Shown: positions 1 through 5,040, counted from the stretch's first letter. The stretch: DNA of 5,040 nt from Dehalococcoidia bacterium (GCA_030638985.1 DAOWDO010000099.1:1-5040); one strand, 5' to 3'. The notes: generated from the letters alone by a model not told the origin. Program-made: numbers and translations.

Positions 1-133
1 AATGCAGGACAAAAAGGTGCTGCTCATCGATGATGTGGCCACCTCTGGGGCCACCCTCAATGCCTGCGCCGCCGCCCTGAAAGAATCCGGAGCCAGCTCA
101 GTATGGGGGCTAACCCTGGCCAGGGAAGTCTGA
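1..133 (+). CDS. comF: ComF-family phosphoribosyltransferase, C-terminal fragment (partial, 5' end outside window)
   Basis: The only long open frame at the left edge runs from base 2 to the TGA at 131-133 and gives 43 residues; base 1 is the last base of a preceding codon. The fragment contains VLLIDDVATSGATL, the classic PRPP-binding loop of type I phosphoribosyltransferases (hydrophobic strand, two acidic residues, then T-S-G-A-T). It is followed by a short helix (about ACAAALKESGA) and a final strand ending LAREV. A short tail after the loop is what ComF/ComFC/GntX-type proteins show. ComF proteins are needed for uptake of transforming DNA in some bacteria, but their biochemical role is unsettled and many non-competent bacteria carry them. 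The stop lies 15 nt before the next gene, so the two are probably co-transcribed. A different small phosphoribosyltransferase remains possible, because the N-terminal zinc-finger region lies outside the window. An internal ATG at 2-4 is not proposed as the start. Confidence 0.8.
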   Translation, partial: MQDKKVLLIDDVATSGATLNACAAALKESGASSVWGLTLAREV

Positions 134-148
134 ATAGAGGAGAGTATC

Positions 149-694
149 ATGGAACTTCACATAGCCAGCAGGGATATAGAAATACCAGCCGAGGTGCGCC
201 GTCAAATGGACCGTAAGCTGGCCCGGCTTGGCCGCCTTGCGAAAGGCATTAAAGAGATAAAATTAGAACTGGTAGAGGAGAAGACAAAGTCCCGTCAGGA
301 CCGTTTCCTGAGCCGGTTATCCGTGGACAGCGGCAATACCCTTTTACACGGCGAGGAGAGGGGGGAGAATGTGCTGACTGCCTTCGACAGGGTGGTTGCC
401 AAGATGGAGCGGCAGGTGGAGCACCACAAAGGCAAATTGAGGGACAAAGGAAAGGGCGCCTCGCTTACTGGAAGTGAACCGGTCAATAATTCGCAATTGG
501 CGGCTAACCCCGGGAAAGTGGTCAAGATAAAGAAATTCACCATGAAGCCAATGACACTGACCGAAGCCGCCGACCAGATGGAGCTTCTGGGCCACGACTT
601 TTTTCTTTTTTACAACTTTGATAGTGACAAGCTCAACCTGCTCTACCGCCGCAAGGACGGCGACTACGGCCTCATTGAGCCGGAGCTAAGCTGA
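149..694 (+). CDS. hpf: Ribosome hibernation promoting factor, long form (HPF/RaiA family)
   Basis: The 181-residue product has the two-domain architecture of long HPF. Residues 1-100 form the S30AE/YfiA domain (MELHIASRDIEI start, basic helix around 17-33, second helix about 76-100 with LTAFDRVVAKMERQ). A polar linker follows at about 101-124. Residues 125-179 form the C-terminal dimerisation domain with its hallmark pieces KPMTLTEAADQMELLGHDFF, a YRRKDGDYGLIEP ending and conserved aromatics. In this family the N-domain binds the 30S decoding region in stationary phase or stress, and the C-domain joins two ribosomes into inactive 100S dimers. The length is typical of the family. The ATG at 149 is well supported by GAGGAG at 137-142, six nt upstream. 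The gene follows the ComF-type gene at 15 nt, so it is likely the second gene of that operon. No separate promoter was recognised. Function is assigned from family knowledge; the domain features are seen directly. Confidence 0.95.
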   Translation: MELHIASRDIEIPAEVRRQMDRKLARLGRLAKGIKEIKLELVEEKTKSRQDRFLSRLSVDSGNTLLHGEERGENVLTAFDRVVAKMERQVEHHKGKLRDKGKGASLTGSEPVNNSQLAANPGKVVKIKKFTMKPMTLTEAADQMELLGHDFFLFYNFDSDKLNLLYRRKDGDYGLIEPELS

Positions 695-708
695 CCAAAG
701 AAAGGTGC

Positions 709-740
709 TGGAACAAGGCAAAAAGGTTCCAAACTTTTAT
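709..740 (+). terminator. Weak hairpin plus T-rich run after hpf (possible terminator or attenuator)
   Basis: TGGAAC (709-714) and GTTCCA (726-731) form a perfect 6-bp inverted repeat around an 11-nt A-rich loop. The next bases (732-740) are AACTTTTAT. The element sits 15 nt after the hpf stop, in the 103-nt gap before ogt. The stem is short, has three GC pairs and the T run is only four long, so this is at most a leaky terminator. Read-through into ogt is plausible. Confidence 0.25.
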
Positions 741-797
741 CTCAGGCTGCCACCAGAGCCCCTGTAGCCCAAAATCAGCCAATCAATGATTTAGAAT

Positions 798-1328
798 ATG
801 GCAAAGGTCAAAAGAAGCTGTCAAAGACTGGAATACACCGTTTTCAATACCGATATGGGTTGGGTTGGGGTTCTGGGCTCGACAAGAGGACTGCTGCGGG
901 TCAGCCTGCCCCGGCCTTCAGCAGCAGAGGCGTTGGAGGCACTCGGGGATATAGCAAAGGGGGCGGTGTGCACCGCCAGCCGGCTTGAGGATGCGGCCAG
1001 GCGCCTCAAGCTCTACTTTTGCGGTCACCGGACGGCCTTCCCCGATGAGCTTGACCTCTCCGCGGCCACCACCTTCCAGCGGGAGGTGTGGCACCAGACC
1101 CGGCTCATACCCCATGCCGAGACCAGAAGCTACCGCGACCTGGCAGAGCAGATTGGCCGGCCCGGAGCCGCCAGGGCCGTCGGGCAGGCCCTTGCCCGAA
1201 ACCCCCTGCCCGTTGTCATACCCTGTCACCGGGTGATAACCAAAAGCGGCCGGCTTGGCGGTTTCAGCAACGGACTGGAGCTAAAAAGACGGCTTCTGGA
1301 CCTGGAGGCCAGGAAGAACAATCAATAA
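798..1328 (+). CDS. ogt: Methylated-DNA--[protein]-cysteine S-methyltransferase (O6-alkylguanine-DNA alkyltransferase)
   Basis: This suicide repair protein transfers the alkyl group from O6-methylguanine in DNA to its own cysteine. The 176-residue product carries the signature IPCHRV at residues 141-146 with acceptor Cys143 and its partner His144. Before it lies the DNA-binding helix-turn-helix: SYRDLAEQIG (111-120), then RPGAARAVGQALARNP (121-136). Arg126 is in the place of the arginine finger that flips the base, and Asn135 in the place of the hinge asparagine. GGFSNGLELKRRLLDLE (154-170) is the usual C-terminal helix, ending with the conserved Glu170. Residues 1-80 form the variable N-domain; there is no Ada-type zinc domain. 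The length is normal for Ogt. The start is uncertain: ATG 798 has no clear Shine-Dalgarno and is preceded directly by TAGAAT. Homology-like sequence begins near LEYTVF (residue 11), and the next in-frame ATG is at 855. The gene ends 14 nt from the convergent radC1. Confidence 0.94.
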   Translation: MAKVKRSCQRLEYTVFNTDMGWVGVLGSTRGLLRVSLPRPSAAEALEALGDIAKGAVCTASRLEDAARRLKLYFCGHRTAFPDELDLSAATTFQREVWHQTRLIPHAETRSYRDLAEQIGRPGAARAVGQALARNPLPVVIPCHRVITKSGRLGGFSNGLELKRRLLDLEARKNNQ

Positions 1329-1342
1329 TACCCCGCAAGATG

Positions 1343-2119
1343 TCAGTCAAGCCCACCAAAAAGCTTGGCCCGGTATAGCCGCCGCTTTGCCTCGGATACT
1401 CCCTTTATCTTCAGGCCCAAAAAATCCAGCTCGTACTGTTCAATCAATCCCTCGCCGGCAAAGCTGAAATACTTATTGTCACCGATTACGATGTGGTCCA
1501 GCACCTTCATCTGCATAATGGCGGCAGCATAGACCAGGTCACGGGTTATCTGTTTGTCACTCGGGCTGGGTTCGGGGTTACCTGAAGGATGATTATGGGC
1601 AAAGACGAGGGAAGCGGCACTGTGCTTGAGGGCACTCTCGATAACCTCACGAGGGGAGACGGTACTGCTGCCGGTCGTACCCTGAAAGAGGTCAGCGGCA
1701 TCAATAATCTGGTTCTGGTTGTTTAAGAAGATGACCTTAAAGGCCTCTTTCTTAAGGCCGCGCATGGAGTGATACAGATAGTCAAAAATCTCCTGTGCCG
1801 AGCGATAGATAGGCCGGTCGATGATCCTGTCCTTGAGATACTTCCTGGCGACCTCCTGAACCAGCTTGATGCCAAAAGCGTTATGGGGGCCGATGCCGGA
1901 TATTTCCGCCAGCTCCTCCGGAGGCGCTTCCATGACCCCCCTCAGGTTTTTGAACCTCTTGACGGCCTCTTTGGCCTGCTCTTTACAGTCACGGCGGGGG
2001 GAGCCCAGGGTCAGCAGCAGCTCAACAATCTCATAGTCGTGGAAGCCGTCAAGGCCCGACTTCAGTAATTTTTCCCGCAGCCTCTTTCTGTGCCCCTGCT
2101 GGCTTTCACTTAAAGGCAT
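1343..2119 (-). CDS. radC: RadC-family JAMM/MPN domain protein, copy 1 (downstream copy)
   Basis: The 258-residue product has RadC architecture. Residues about 10-95 form the N-terminal helical domain, with a helix-hairpin-helix-like segment ISGIGPHNAFGIKL at 73-86. Residues about 100-230 form the MPN/JAB domain. The JAMM metal site is intact: AHNHPSG gives His175 and His177, followed by Ser185 and Asp188 with the standard HxHx7SxxD spacing. Glu125 (in KKEAFKVIF), 50 residues before the first His, is the likely catalytic glutamate. JAMM proteins are zinc hydrolases, often isopeptidases. RadC's substrate and role are unknown, and the original DNA-repair name came from a mutation later mapped to recG in E. 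coli. ATG 2119 is preceded by GGGAAGAG five nt upstream, a weak Shine-Dalgarno. It lies 75 nt after the paralogous radC2 on the same strand, so the two may be co-transcribed. A basic C-tail (EAKRRLYRAKL, 243-253) follows the domain. Confidence 0.93.
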   Translation of the reverse strand: MPLSESQQGHRKRLREKLLKSGLDGFHDYEIVELLLTLGSPRRDCKEQAKEAVKRFKNLRGVMEAPPEELAEISGIGPHNAFGIKLVQEVARKYLKDRIIDRPIYRSAQEIFDYLYHSMRGLKKEAFKVIFLNNQNQIIDAADLFQGTTGSSTVSPREVIESALKHSAASLVFAHNHPSGNPEPSPSDKQITRDLVYAAAIMQMKVLDHIVIGDNKYFSFAGEGLIEQYELDFLGLKIKGVSEAKRRLYRAKLFGGLD

Positions 2120-2152
2120 CTGGACTCTTCCCAGTAGAATACCGAGGAACCT

Positions 2153-2161
2153 ATTCTAACA
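2153..2161 (-). promoter_or_regulatory. Candidate extended -10 promoter for radC1
   Basis: Read on the minus strand this is TGTTAGAAT, that is, a TGn extension followed by TAGAAT (five of six matches to TATAAT). It would start transcription near 2146, leaving a leader of about 27 nt before the radC1 ATG at 2119. No good -35 hexamer lies 16-18 nt upstream, so it depends on the extended -10. It would allow radC1 to be expressed independently of radC2. Confidence 0.35.
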
Positions 2162-2171
2162 CCTTAAAGTA

Positions 2172-2185
2172 GCCGGTGGCTAGCC
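2172..2185 (+). repeat. Left copy of an inverted repeat flanking radC2
   Basis: GCCGGTGGCTAGCC here matches, in inverted orientation, 3298-3311 at 13 of 14 positions, with an unbroken 11-nt core GGTGGCTAGCC. It lies just beyond the radC2 stop codon, in the radC2-radC1 spacer. Part of it, GGCTAGCC, is itself palindromic. No target-site duplication is visible outside the pair. Confidence 0.4.
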
Positions 2186-2194
2186 TGGCACAGA

Positions 2195-3007
2195 CTAAGA
2201 TTGACAGAGGCTATGAAAGCCGGAAGTGCAGCAGGATGGCTGCCCTGATACTTGAGACCAGGAGGTATCAAGCCGCTGTTTTATCCTCAGGTTGAGGAAA
2301 TCATTTTCGTATTTCTCAATCAAGCCGGCGTCGGCAAAACTGAAGTAGCTGTCACTGCCGATAACAATATGGTCCAGCACCTTGAGCCCGAGCACCTGGC
2401 CGATAAAGACCAGGTCCCGGGTTATCTGCTTGTCATTCTGGCTGGGTTCGGGGTTGCCCGTGGGATGATTGTGGGCGAAGACCAGCCCGGTGGCGTTGTT
2501 CCTGATGGCGCTGGCCTCTATCTCACGGGGGTAGATATGGATGCCGTCCAGCGTGCCCTCAAAGAGGTCCTCGGTATCAATAATCTGGTTCTGGCTGTTG
2601 ATATAGAGGACCTTGAGCACCTCTTTTTTAAGACCCCTCATTGAGATATGGAGATAGTCAAAGATTTCCTTGGATGATTTATGAACCGGCTTGCTGATAA
2701 CCTCTTCTCTCAGAAGCTCGGTGGGCATTTCCCGAAGAAGCTTAACGCAAAGGATAATACCCAAGGTCATACCCGGTATCTTCTCCAACTCAGAGACAGG
2801 GGTTGTTAAAAAGCTGCCAAGGGTCTTATATCGGGAAGTAATCTCCCACAGCAGCTTTTTCTGCTCTCTACGTGGCGTAATTTGGGAGACTACTAATGCG
2901 ATCATCTCCTCACCACTCAAGCCCTTAAGGCCGCCCTTGAGGAACTCCTTTTCCAGGGGGGTTAGCCGCCGTTTCCTGTGCTGCTCGGAACCGCCTGAAA
3001 TATCCAT
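2195..3007 (-). CDS. radC: RadC-family JAMM/MPN domain protein, copy 2 (upstream copy, degenerate hairpin motif)
   Basis: The 270-residue product starts at ATG 3007 (MDISGG...), which has GGTGGTG three nt upstream. An in-frame TTG at 3049 would add 14 residues but has no ribosome binding site. The MPN domain is complete: AHNHPTG with His179 and His181, then Ser189 and Asp192 (HxHx7SxxD). The likely catalytic Glu129 lies 50 residues before the first His. An intact metal site predicts an active zinc hydrolase of unknown substrate. Across 134 aligned residues the domain is about 63% identical to copy 1, while the 66 residues before it are only about 29% identical. The N-terminal hairpin region reads KIPGMTLGIILCVKL, so the GIG turn of copy 1 is lost. 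The protein ends with a roughly 27-residue tail, rich in Ser, Cys and Gln, unlike the basic tail of copy 1. The gene is preceded by its own promoter and an AT-rich control region, not tightly coupled to dnaE. Confidence 0.92.
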   Translation of the reverse strand: MDISGGSEQHRKRRLTPLEKEFLKGGLKGLSGEEMIALVVSQITPRREQKKLLWEITSRYKTLGSFLTTPVSELEKIPGMTLGIILCVKLLREMPTELLREEVISKPVHKSSKEIFDYLHISMRGLKKEVLKVLYINSQNQIIDTEDLFEGTLDGIHIYPREIEASAIRNNATGLVFAHNHPTGNPEPSQNDKQITRDLVFIGQVLGLKVLDHIVIGSDSYFSFADAGLIEKYENDFLNLRIKQRLDTSWSQVSGQPSCCTSGFHSLCQS

Positions 3008-3043
3008 TGTCACCACCAGCCTGAGTGTCCGGGCAAAGAATAT

Positions 3044-3073
3044 GGACAAGACGCATAATTAATATATTTGTCC
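3044..3073. repeat. GGACAA / TTGTCC inverted pair in the radC2 leader
   Basis: GGACAA at 3044-3049 and TTGTCC at 3068-3073 form an inverted pair 18 nt apart, downstream of the predicted radC2 start site. The right half extends to ATATTTGTCC (3064-3073), the exact reverse complement of GGACAAATAT at 3167-3176. It could be an operator half-site pair or a weak leader RNA stem. The alternative TTG start (3049-3047) lies inside the left half. Confidence 0.35.
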
Positions 3074-3097
3074 TTCGTAAACGATGTACGTATTAGA

Positions 3098-3114
3098 TTT
3101 TCATGTAATGGAAA
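3098..3114. promoter_or_regulatory. Dyad overlapping the predicted radC2 transcription start
   Basis: TTTTCAT (3098-3104), spacer GTA, then ATGGAAA (3108-3114) is a 7-bp dyad with one mismatch (a G-T wobble if transcribed). It covers the predicted start near 3112, a typical place for a repressor operator. The dyad is short, and no known regulator's consensus was recognised. Confidence 0.3.
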
Positions 3115-3118
3115 GTAA

Positions 3119-3147
3119 ATACTACCACCCCAGAACACTGTTGTCAA
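3119..3147 (-). promoter_or_regulatory. Sigma-70-type promoter for radC2 (and probably radC1)
   Basis: On the minus strand a perfect -35 TTGACA (3147-3142) is followed after exactly 17 nt by TAGTAT (3124-3119, four of six matches to TATAAT). A TGG immediately before it gives an extended -10. Transcription would begin near 3112, leaving a leader of about 105 nt to the ATG at 3007. Nothing else on this strand between dnaE and radC2 matches as well. Confidence 0.6.
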
Positions 3148-3163
3148 CCTCAAATAGCAAAAA

Positions 3164-3184
3164 ATTGGACAAATATTGGACAAA
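3164..3184. repeat. Tandem 11-nt repeat (ATTGGACAAA twice) upstream of the radC2 promoter
   Basis: ATTGGACAAA occurs at 3164-3173 and 3175-3184, a period of 11 nt, close to one helical turn, so both copies face the same side of the DNA. They lie about 50-70 nt upstream of the predicted radC2 start. The shared GGACAA core recurs at 3044-3049 and, inverted, at 3068-3073. This fits binding sites for a dimeric or cooperative regulator, but no known consensus was matched. Confidence 0.45.
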
Positions 3185-3284
3185 AGGCCTGATTATTCAG
3201 TACTATATATTATGTGACACAATTCTGCGGTGCTATCAAGGAAAGGCGACGACAGTAGTCACTATTTTGCACCTGCTCTTCTGC

Positions 3285-3304
3285 GTTAGCCAGACTTGGC
3301 TAGC
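3285..3304 (-). other. Hairpin overlapping the dnaE stop codon
   Basis: GTTAGCCA (3285-3292), a 4-nt loop GACT, then TGGCTAGC (3297-3304) form an 8-bp stem with one G-T wobble. The dnaE stop (TAG, 3302-3300) is inside the stem. On the minus strand no T run follows, so it is not a standard intrinsic terminator. It might protect the 3' end of the transcript or act with a termination factor. Confidence 0.3.
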
Positions 3305-3311
3305 CACCAGC
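3298..3311 (-). repeat. Right copy of the inverted repeat flanking radC2
   Basis: The minus-strand reading GCTGGTGGCTAGCC matches 2172-2185 at 13 of 14 positions. It overlaps the last codons and stop of dnaE and one arm of the adjacent hairpin. Together the two copies bound a segment of about 1.14 kb that holds only radC2 and its control region. Confidence 0.4.
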
Positions 3312-5040
3312 CTCCAGCCTGACCTGCTCTTCTCCAACAAGCTCCACCAGCTTCTGTTGAAGTGCCGGGTTGAGGCCGACGCGCAGGCCGGGCCACCCTA
3401 GATTGGTGACCTTCTGGCCGTCATCCACCATCAGGCTGACCTCGTCCTCTCCCGGGAAACACCTCAGGGTATCAATTACCTGGCGCAGACGGGCCTTGTC
3501 ACCATCCTGGTCACCGGTCTGATTCAAGTTGATAACCAGCCGGCGAGCTCTGGCAGGCTCGGTATCAACCTGGCTTTCTTCGGCAGCAGGCGGCACTTCT
3601 TCCGGCTGGAGAAGTGCTCTACCATCAACCTCAGCCTCCGTCCGGAAGAGGCGCACCTTTTCACAGACCAGTTGCACCCGGTCACCCCTGAGCTTCACCC
3701 GGCCCTCAACCAGAAGCACGTTCCCCTCCTGCCACAGCTCCCTGGTGGCGGTATAAACCCTGGGCCAGGCCATAACCTCAAGCTGGCCATCAAGGTCCTC
3801 CAGCATCACACTGGCCGAGGGCTGTCCGTCCCTGGTCAAAAGCTGGCGCACCGAGGCGACCATGCCGGCGACGGTCACCGCCTTCCCCACCATCTCGGCA
3901 TCGACCTGGCCGCATAAGGTTGCTACCAGGGAAGCCTGACTGGCATAAGGGCTAAAGGGGTGCTCGGAGATATAGACGCCCAGCAGCTCCTTTTCCCAGG
4001 CCAGATTCTCTTTGAGGGAAACCTCGGCGGCCGGCATCTCCAGAGCGGGCAGGGGCAGGTTAACCGTCTCTCCCCACAGGTCAAACATGGTTGACTGCCC
4101 CGTCTGGCGTAACCGCTGCTCCCGCTGCGCCAGGGACAGAATGCGACCAATATTGCCCAGCAGGGTGCCCCGGTCTCCCAGAGAGTCCATGGCCCCGGCT
4201 TTTACAAGGCTCTCCATCACCCGTTTGTTAACGCCGCTGAGGTCAGCCCGCCGGCAGAGGTCTTCAATGGACTGGTAGTCCCCGTTGCGGTCGCGCTCGG
4301 CCATGATAGGCCCGACAGCACCCAGCCCGACATTCTTGATGGCATTCAGGCCGAAGCGGATGGCCTGAGTACCATCAACCTGCTTTTCGATGGAAAAGTT
4401 GGCCTTGGAGCGGTTGATATCGGGAGGTAATACGCTTATACCCAGACGGTGGCACTCGTTATATGCGGTAACTATCTTGTCCTGCTGGTCAAACCAGGTA
4501 TCCAGCAGGGCGGTCATATACTCCAGGGGGTAGTTGGACTTGAGATAGGCGGTGCGGTAGGCAATGAGGGCGTAACTTGTGGCGTGAGCCTTATTAAAGG
4601 CGTAGCCGGCGAAGGGCTCTATCAAGTCGAAGACCTCACCGGCTATCTCCGGGGAAAAGCCACTCTTTTTGGCGCCGGCAATGAAGTTGCGCCTCTCCTT
4701 CCTCATTACTTCAGGTATCTTCTTGCCCATTGCCTTGCGGAAGATATCCGCCTGCCCCAGGCTGTAACCGGCAAAGGTCTGGACAGTAAACAGCACCTGC
4801 TCCTGATAGACAATCACCCCGTAGGTCTCTTTGAGGATGTCGGCCAGGGCGGGGTGGGGATAGTGGATCGGCTCCAGGCCGTGCTTGGCCTTGATGAAGC
4901 GAGGAATCTGCTCCATGGGTCCGGGACGGTAGAGGGCAACCATGGCGGCAATATCGCTGAAAGTGTTCGGCTTGAGCTCCTTTATGTAACGACGCATACC
5001 GCTGCCTTCAAGCTGAAAGACACCGGTAGTCTCTCCGGCA
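3300..5040 (-). CDS. dnaE: DNA polymerase III alpha subunit, C-terminal half (partial, 5' end outside window)
   Basis: The frame is open to the right edge: 14 further codons (AGETTGVFQLEGSG) precede the internal Met at 4997, so that Met is not the start. The visible 579 residues are about half of a usual alpha subunit; the PHP domain and catalytic aspartates lie outside. In order, numbering from Met4997: fingers with ALYRPGPM (21-28), YQEQVL (64-69), GYSLGQADIFRKAMGKK (77-93) and FNKAHATSYALIAYRTAYLK (134-153); a helix-hairpin-helix region DLSGVNKRVMESLVKAGAMD (252-271); a probable internal beta-clamp-binding motif QSTMF (301-305, bases 4097-4083), equivalent to E. coli QADMF; an OB fold (about 374-450) with VAGMV, MLEDLDGQLEVMAWP and LLVEGRV; a charged linker; and a C-terminal domain (about 484-561). 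It is the main chromosomal replicase, acting at the fork with clamp and clamp loader. The DnaE1 type fits, since there is no PolC-type arrangement. Confidence 0.97.
   Translation of the reverse strand, partial: AGETTGVFQLEGSGMRRYIKELKPNTFSDIAAMVALYRPGPMEQIPRFIKAKHGLEPIHYPHPALADILKETYGVIVYQEQVLFTVQTFAGYSLGQADIFRKAMGKKIPEVMRKERRNFIAGAKKSGFSPEIAGEVFDLIEPFAGYAFNKAHATSYALIAYRTAYLKSNYPLEYMTALLDTWFDQQDKIVTAYNECHRLGISVLPPDINRSKANFSIEKQVDGTQAIRFGLNAIKNVGLGAVGPIMAERDRNGDYQSIEDLCRRADLSGVNKRVMESLVKAGAMDSLGDRGTLLGNIGRILSLAQREQRLRQTGQSTMFDLWGETVNLPLPALEMPAAEVSLKENLAWEKELLGVYISEHPFSPYASQASLVATLCGQVDAEMVGKAVTVAGMVASVRQLLTRDGQPSASVMLEDLDGQLEVMAWPRVYTATRELWQEGNVLLVEGRVKLRGDRVQLVCEKVRLFRTEAEVDGRALLQPEEVPPAAEESQVDTEPARARRLVINLNQTGDQDGDKARLRQVIDTLRCFPGEDEVSLMVDDGQKVTNLGWPGLRVGLNPALQQKLVELVGEEQVRLEAGG

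Larger units (their letters stand above)
3008..3299. other. AT-rich intergenic control region between dnaE and radC2
   Basis: About 290 nt without a credible gene. Bases 3061-3240 are roughly 34% GC by hand count, clearly more AT-rich than the flanking coding sequence. The region holds the radC2 promoter, a dyad at the predicted start site, the GGACAA repeats and a hairpin at the dnaE end. No tRNA-like or other known RNA structure was recognised. The AT-richness fits a regulated promoter region or sequence acquired separately from the flanks. Confidence 0.6.

Noticed and set aside
1301..1313. CCTGG-AGG-CCAGG hairpin near the ogt/radC1 convergence as a bidirectional terminator
   Set aside because: The stem is only 5 bp with a 3-nt loop, lies within the ogt coding sequence, and no T run follows on either strand.
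985..1378. Overlapping plus-strand open frames within ogt
   Set aside because: They are Pro/Arg-rich translations of a GC-rich gene in the wrong frame; the Ogt frame carries all conserved motifs.
2195..2290. Frameshift at the 3' end of radC2 explaining the odd tail
   Set aside because: The frame checked in this region reaches a stop almost at once and does not restore a tail resembling copy 1, so no frameshift can be supported from the sequence.
2252..2644. Plus-strand open frame of 130 codons inside radC2
   Set aside because: It is antisense to the conserved MPN domain, whose codons explain the open frame. A similar antisense frame lies inside radC1, as expected for paralogues.
3181..3200. 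CTGAATAATCAG hairpin followed by GCCTTTTG on the minus strand as the dnaE terminator
   Set aside because: A 4-bp stem is too weak, and it lies about 100 nt past the dnaE stop.
3165..3211. Plus-strand promoter using TTGGAC and TATATT
   Set aside because: The spacing is about 24 nt from the nearer TTGGAC, too long for sigma-70, and there is no plus-strand gene downstream.
3084..3401. Plus-strand open frame of 105 codons spanning the dnaE-radC2 spacer
   Set aside because: It has no ribosome binding site before its ATG, no recognisable domain and low-complexity composition in its first half, and about 100 nt of it runs antisense over the dnaE 3' end. It sits across the minus-strand radC2 promoter.
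3300..4997. Reading the Met at 4997 as the dnaE start (a short polymerase)
   Set aside because: The frame continues to the window edge with GETTGVFQLEGSG, a conserved DnaE stretch, so the gene is cut by the window and not truncated.

Overview
The window reads as an ordinary bacterial chromosomal segment with compact genes and moderately high GC in the coding regions. Gene content and protein style (long-form ribosome hibernation factor next to a ComF-type gene, a Thermus/Chloroflexi-like DnaE C-terminus, paired RadC proteins) suggest a Chloroflexota (Dehalococcoidia-like) genome. That assignment rests on recalled family resemblance, not on a search, and is moderate at best. There is no rRNA, tRNA, CRISPR array or recognisable transposase.

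Layout. Plus strand, left: the last 43 codons of a ComF-family phosphoribosyltransferase (1-133), then 15 nt later a complete long-form hibernation promoting factor (149-694), then after a 103-nt gap an O6-methylguanine-DNA methyltransferase (798-1328). Minus strand, right: the C-terminal half of the replicative DNA polymerase III alpha subunit, running in from beyond the right edge (5040-3300), then an AT-rich intergenic region of about 290 nt, then two consecutive RadC-family JAMM/MPN proteins, radC2 (3007-2195) and radC1 (2119-1343). The two blocks converge, with only 14 nt between the ogt and radC1 stop codons.

How the genes relate. ComF and HPF are probably co-transcribed. Ogt may belong to the same transcript, because no good promoter is visible before it. 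DnaE, Ogt and RadC are all DNA-metabolism proteins, but this is a loose theme rather than a demonstrated pathway. ComF and RadC are both competence-induced in some other bacteria, which is a contextual hint only.

Most interesting part. The two RadC paralogues are adjacent. Their MPN catalytic domains are about 63% identical by hand count, while their N-terminal helix-hairpin-helix-type domains are only about 29% identical, and the hairpin motif looks degraded in radC2. radC2 with its AT-rich upstream region is bracketed by a 13-of-14 inverted repeat. That upstream region holds a convincing sigma-70 promoter on the minus strand (TTGACA, 17 nt, extended -10), a dyad at the predicted transcription start, and four copies of GGACAA including a tandem 11-nt repeat, which looks like an operator array. 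I found no clear new biological system. The radC2 cassette and its control region are what merit a second look.
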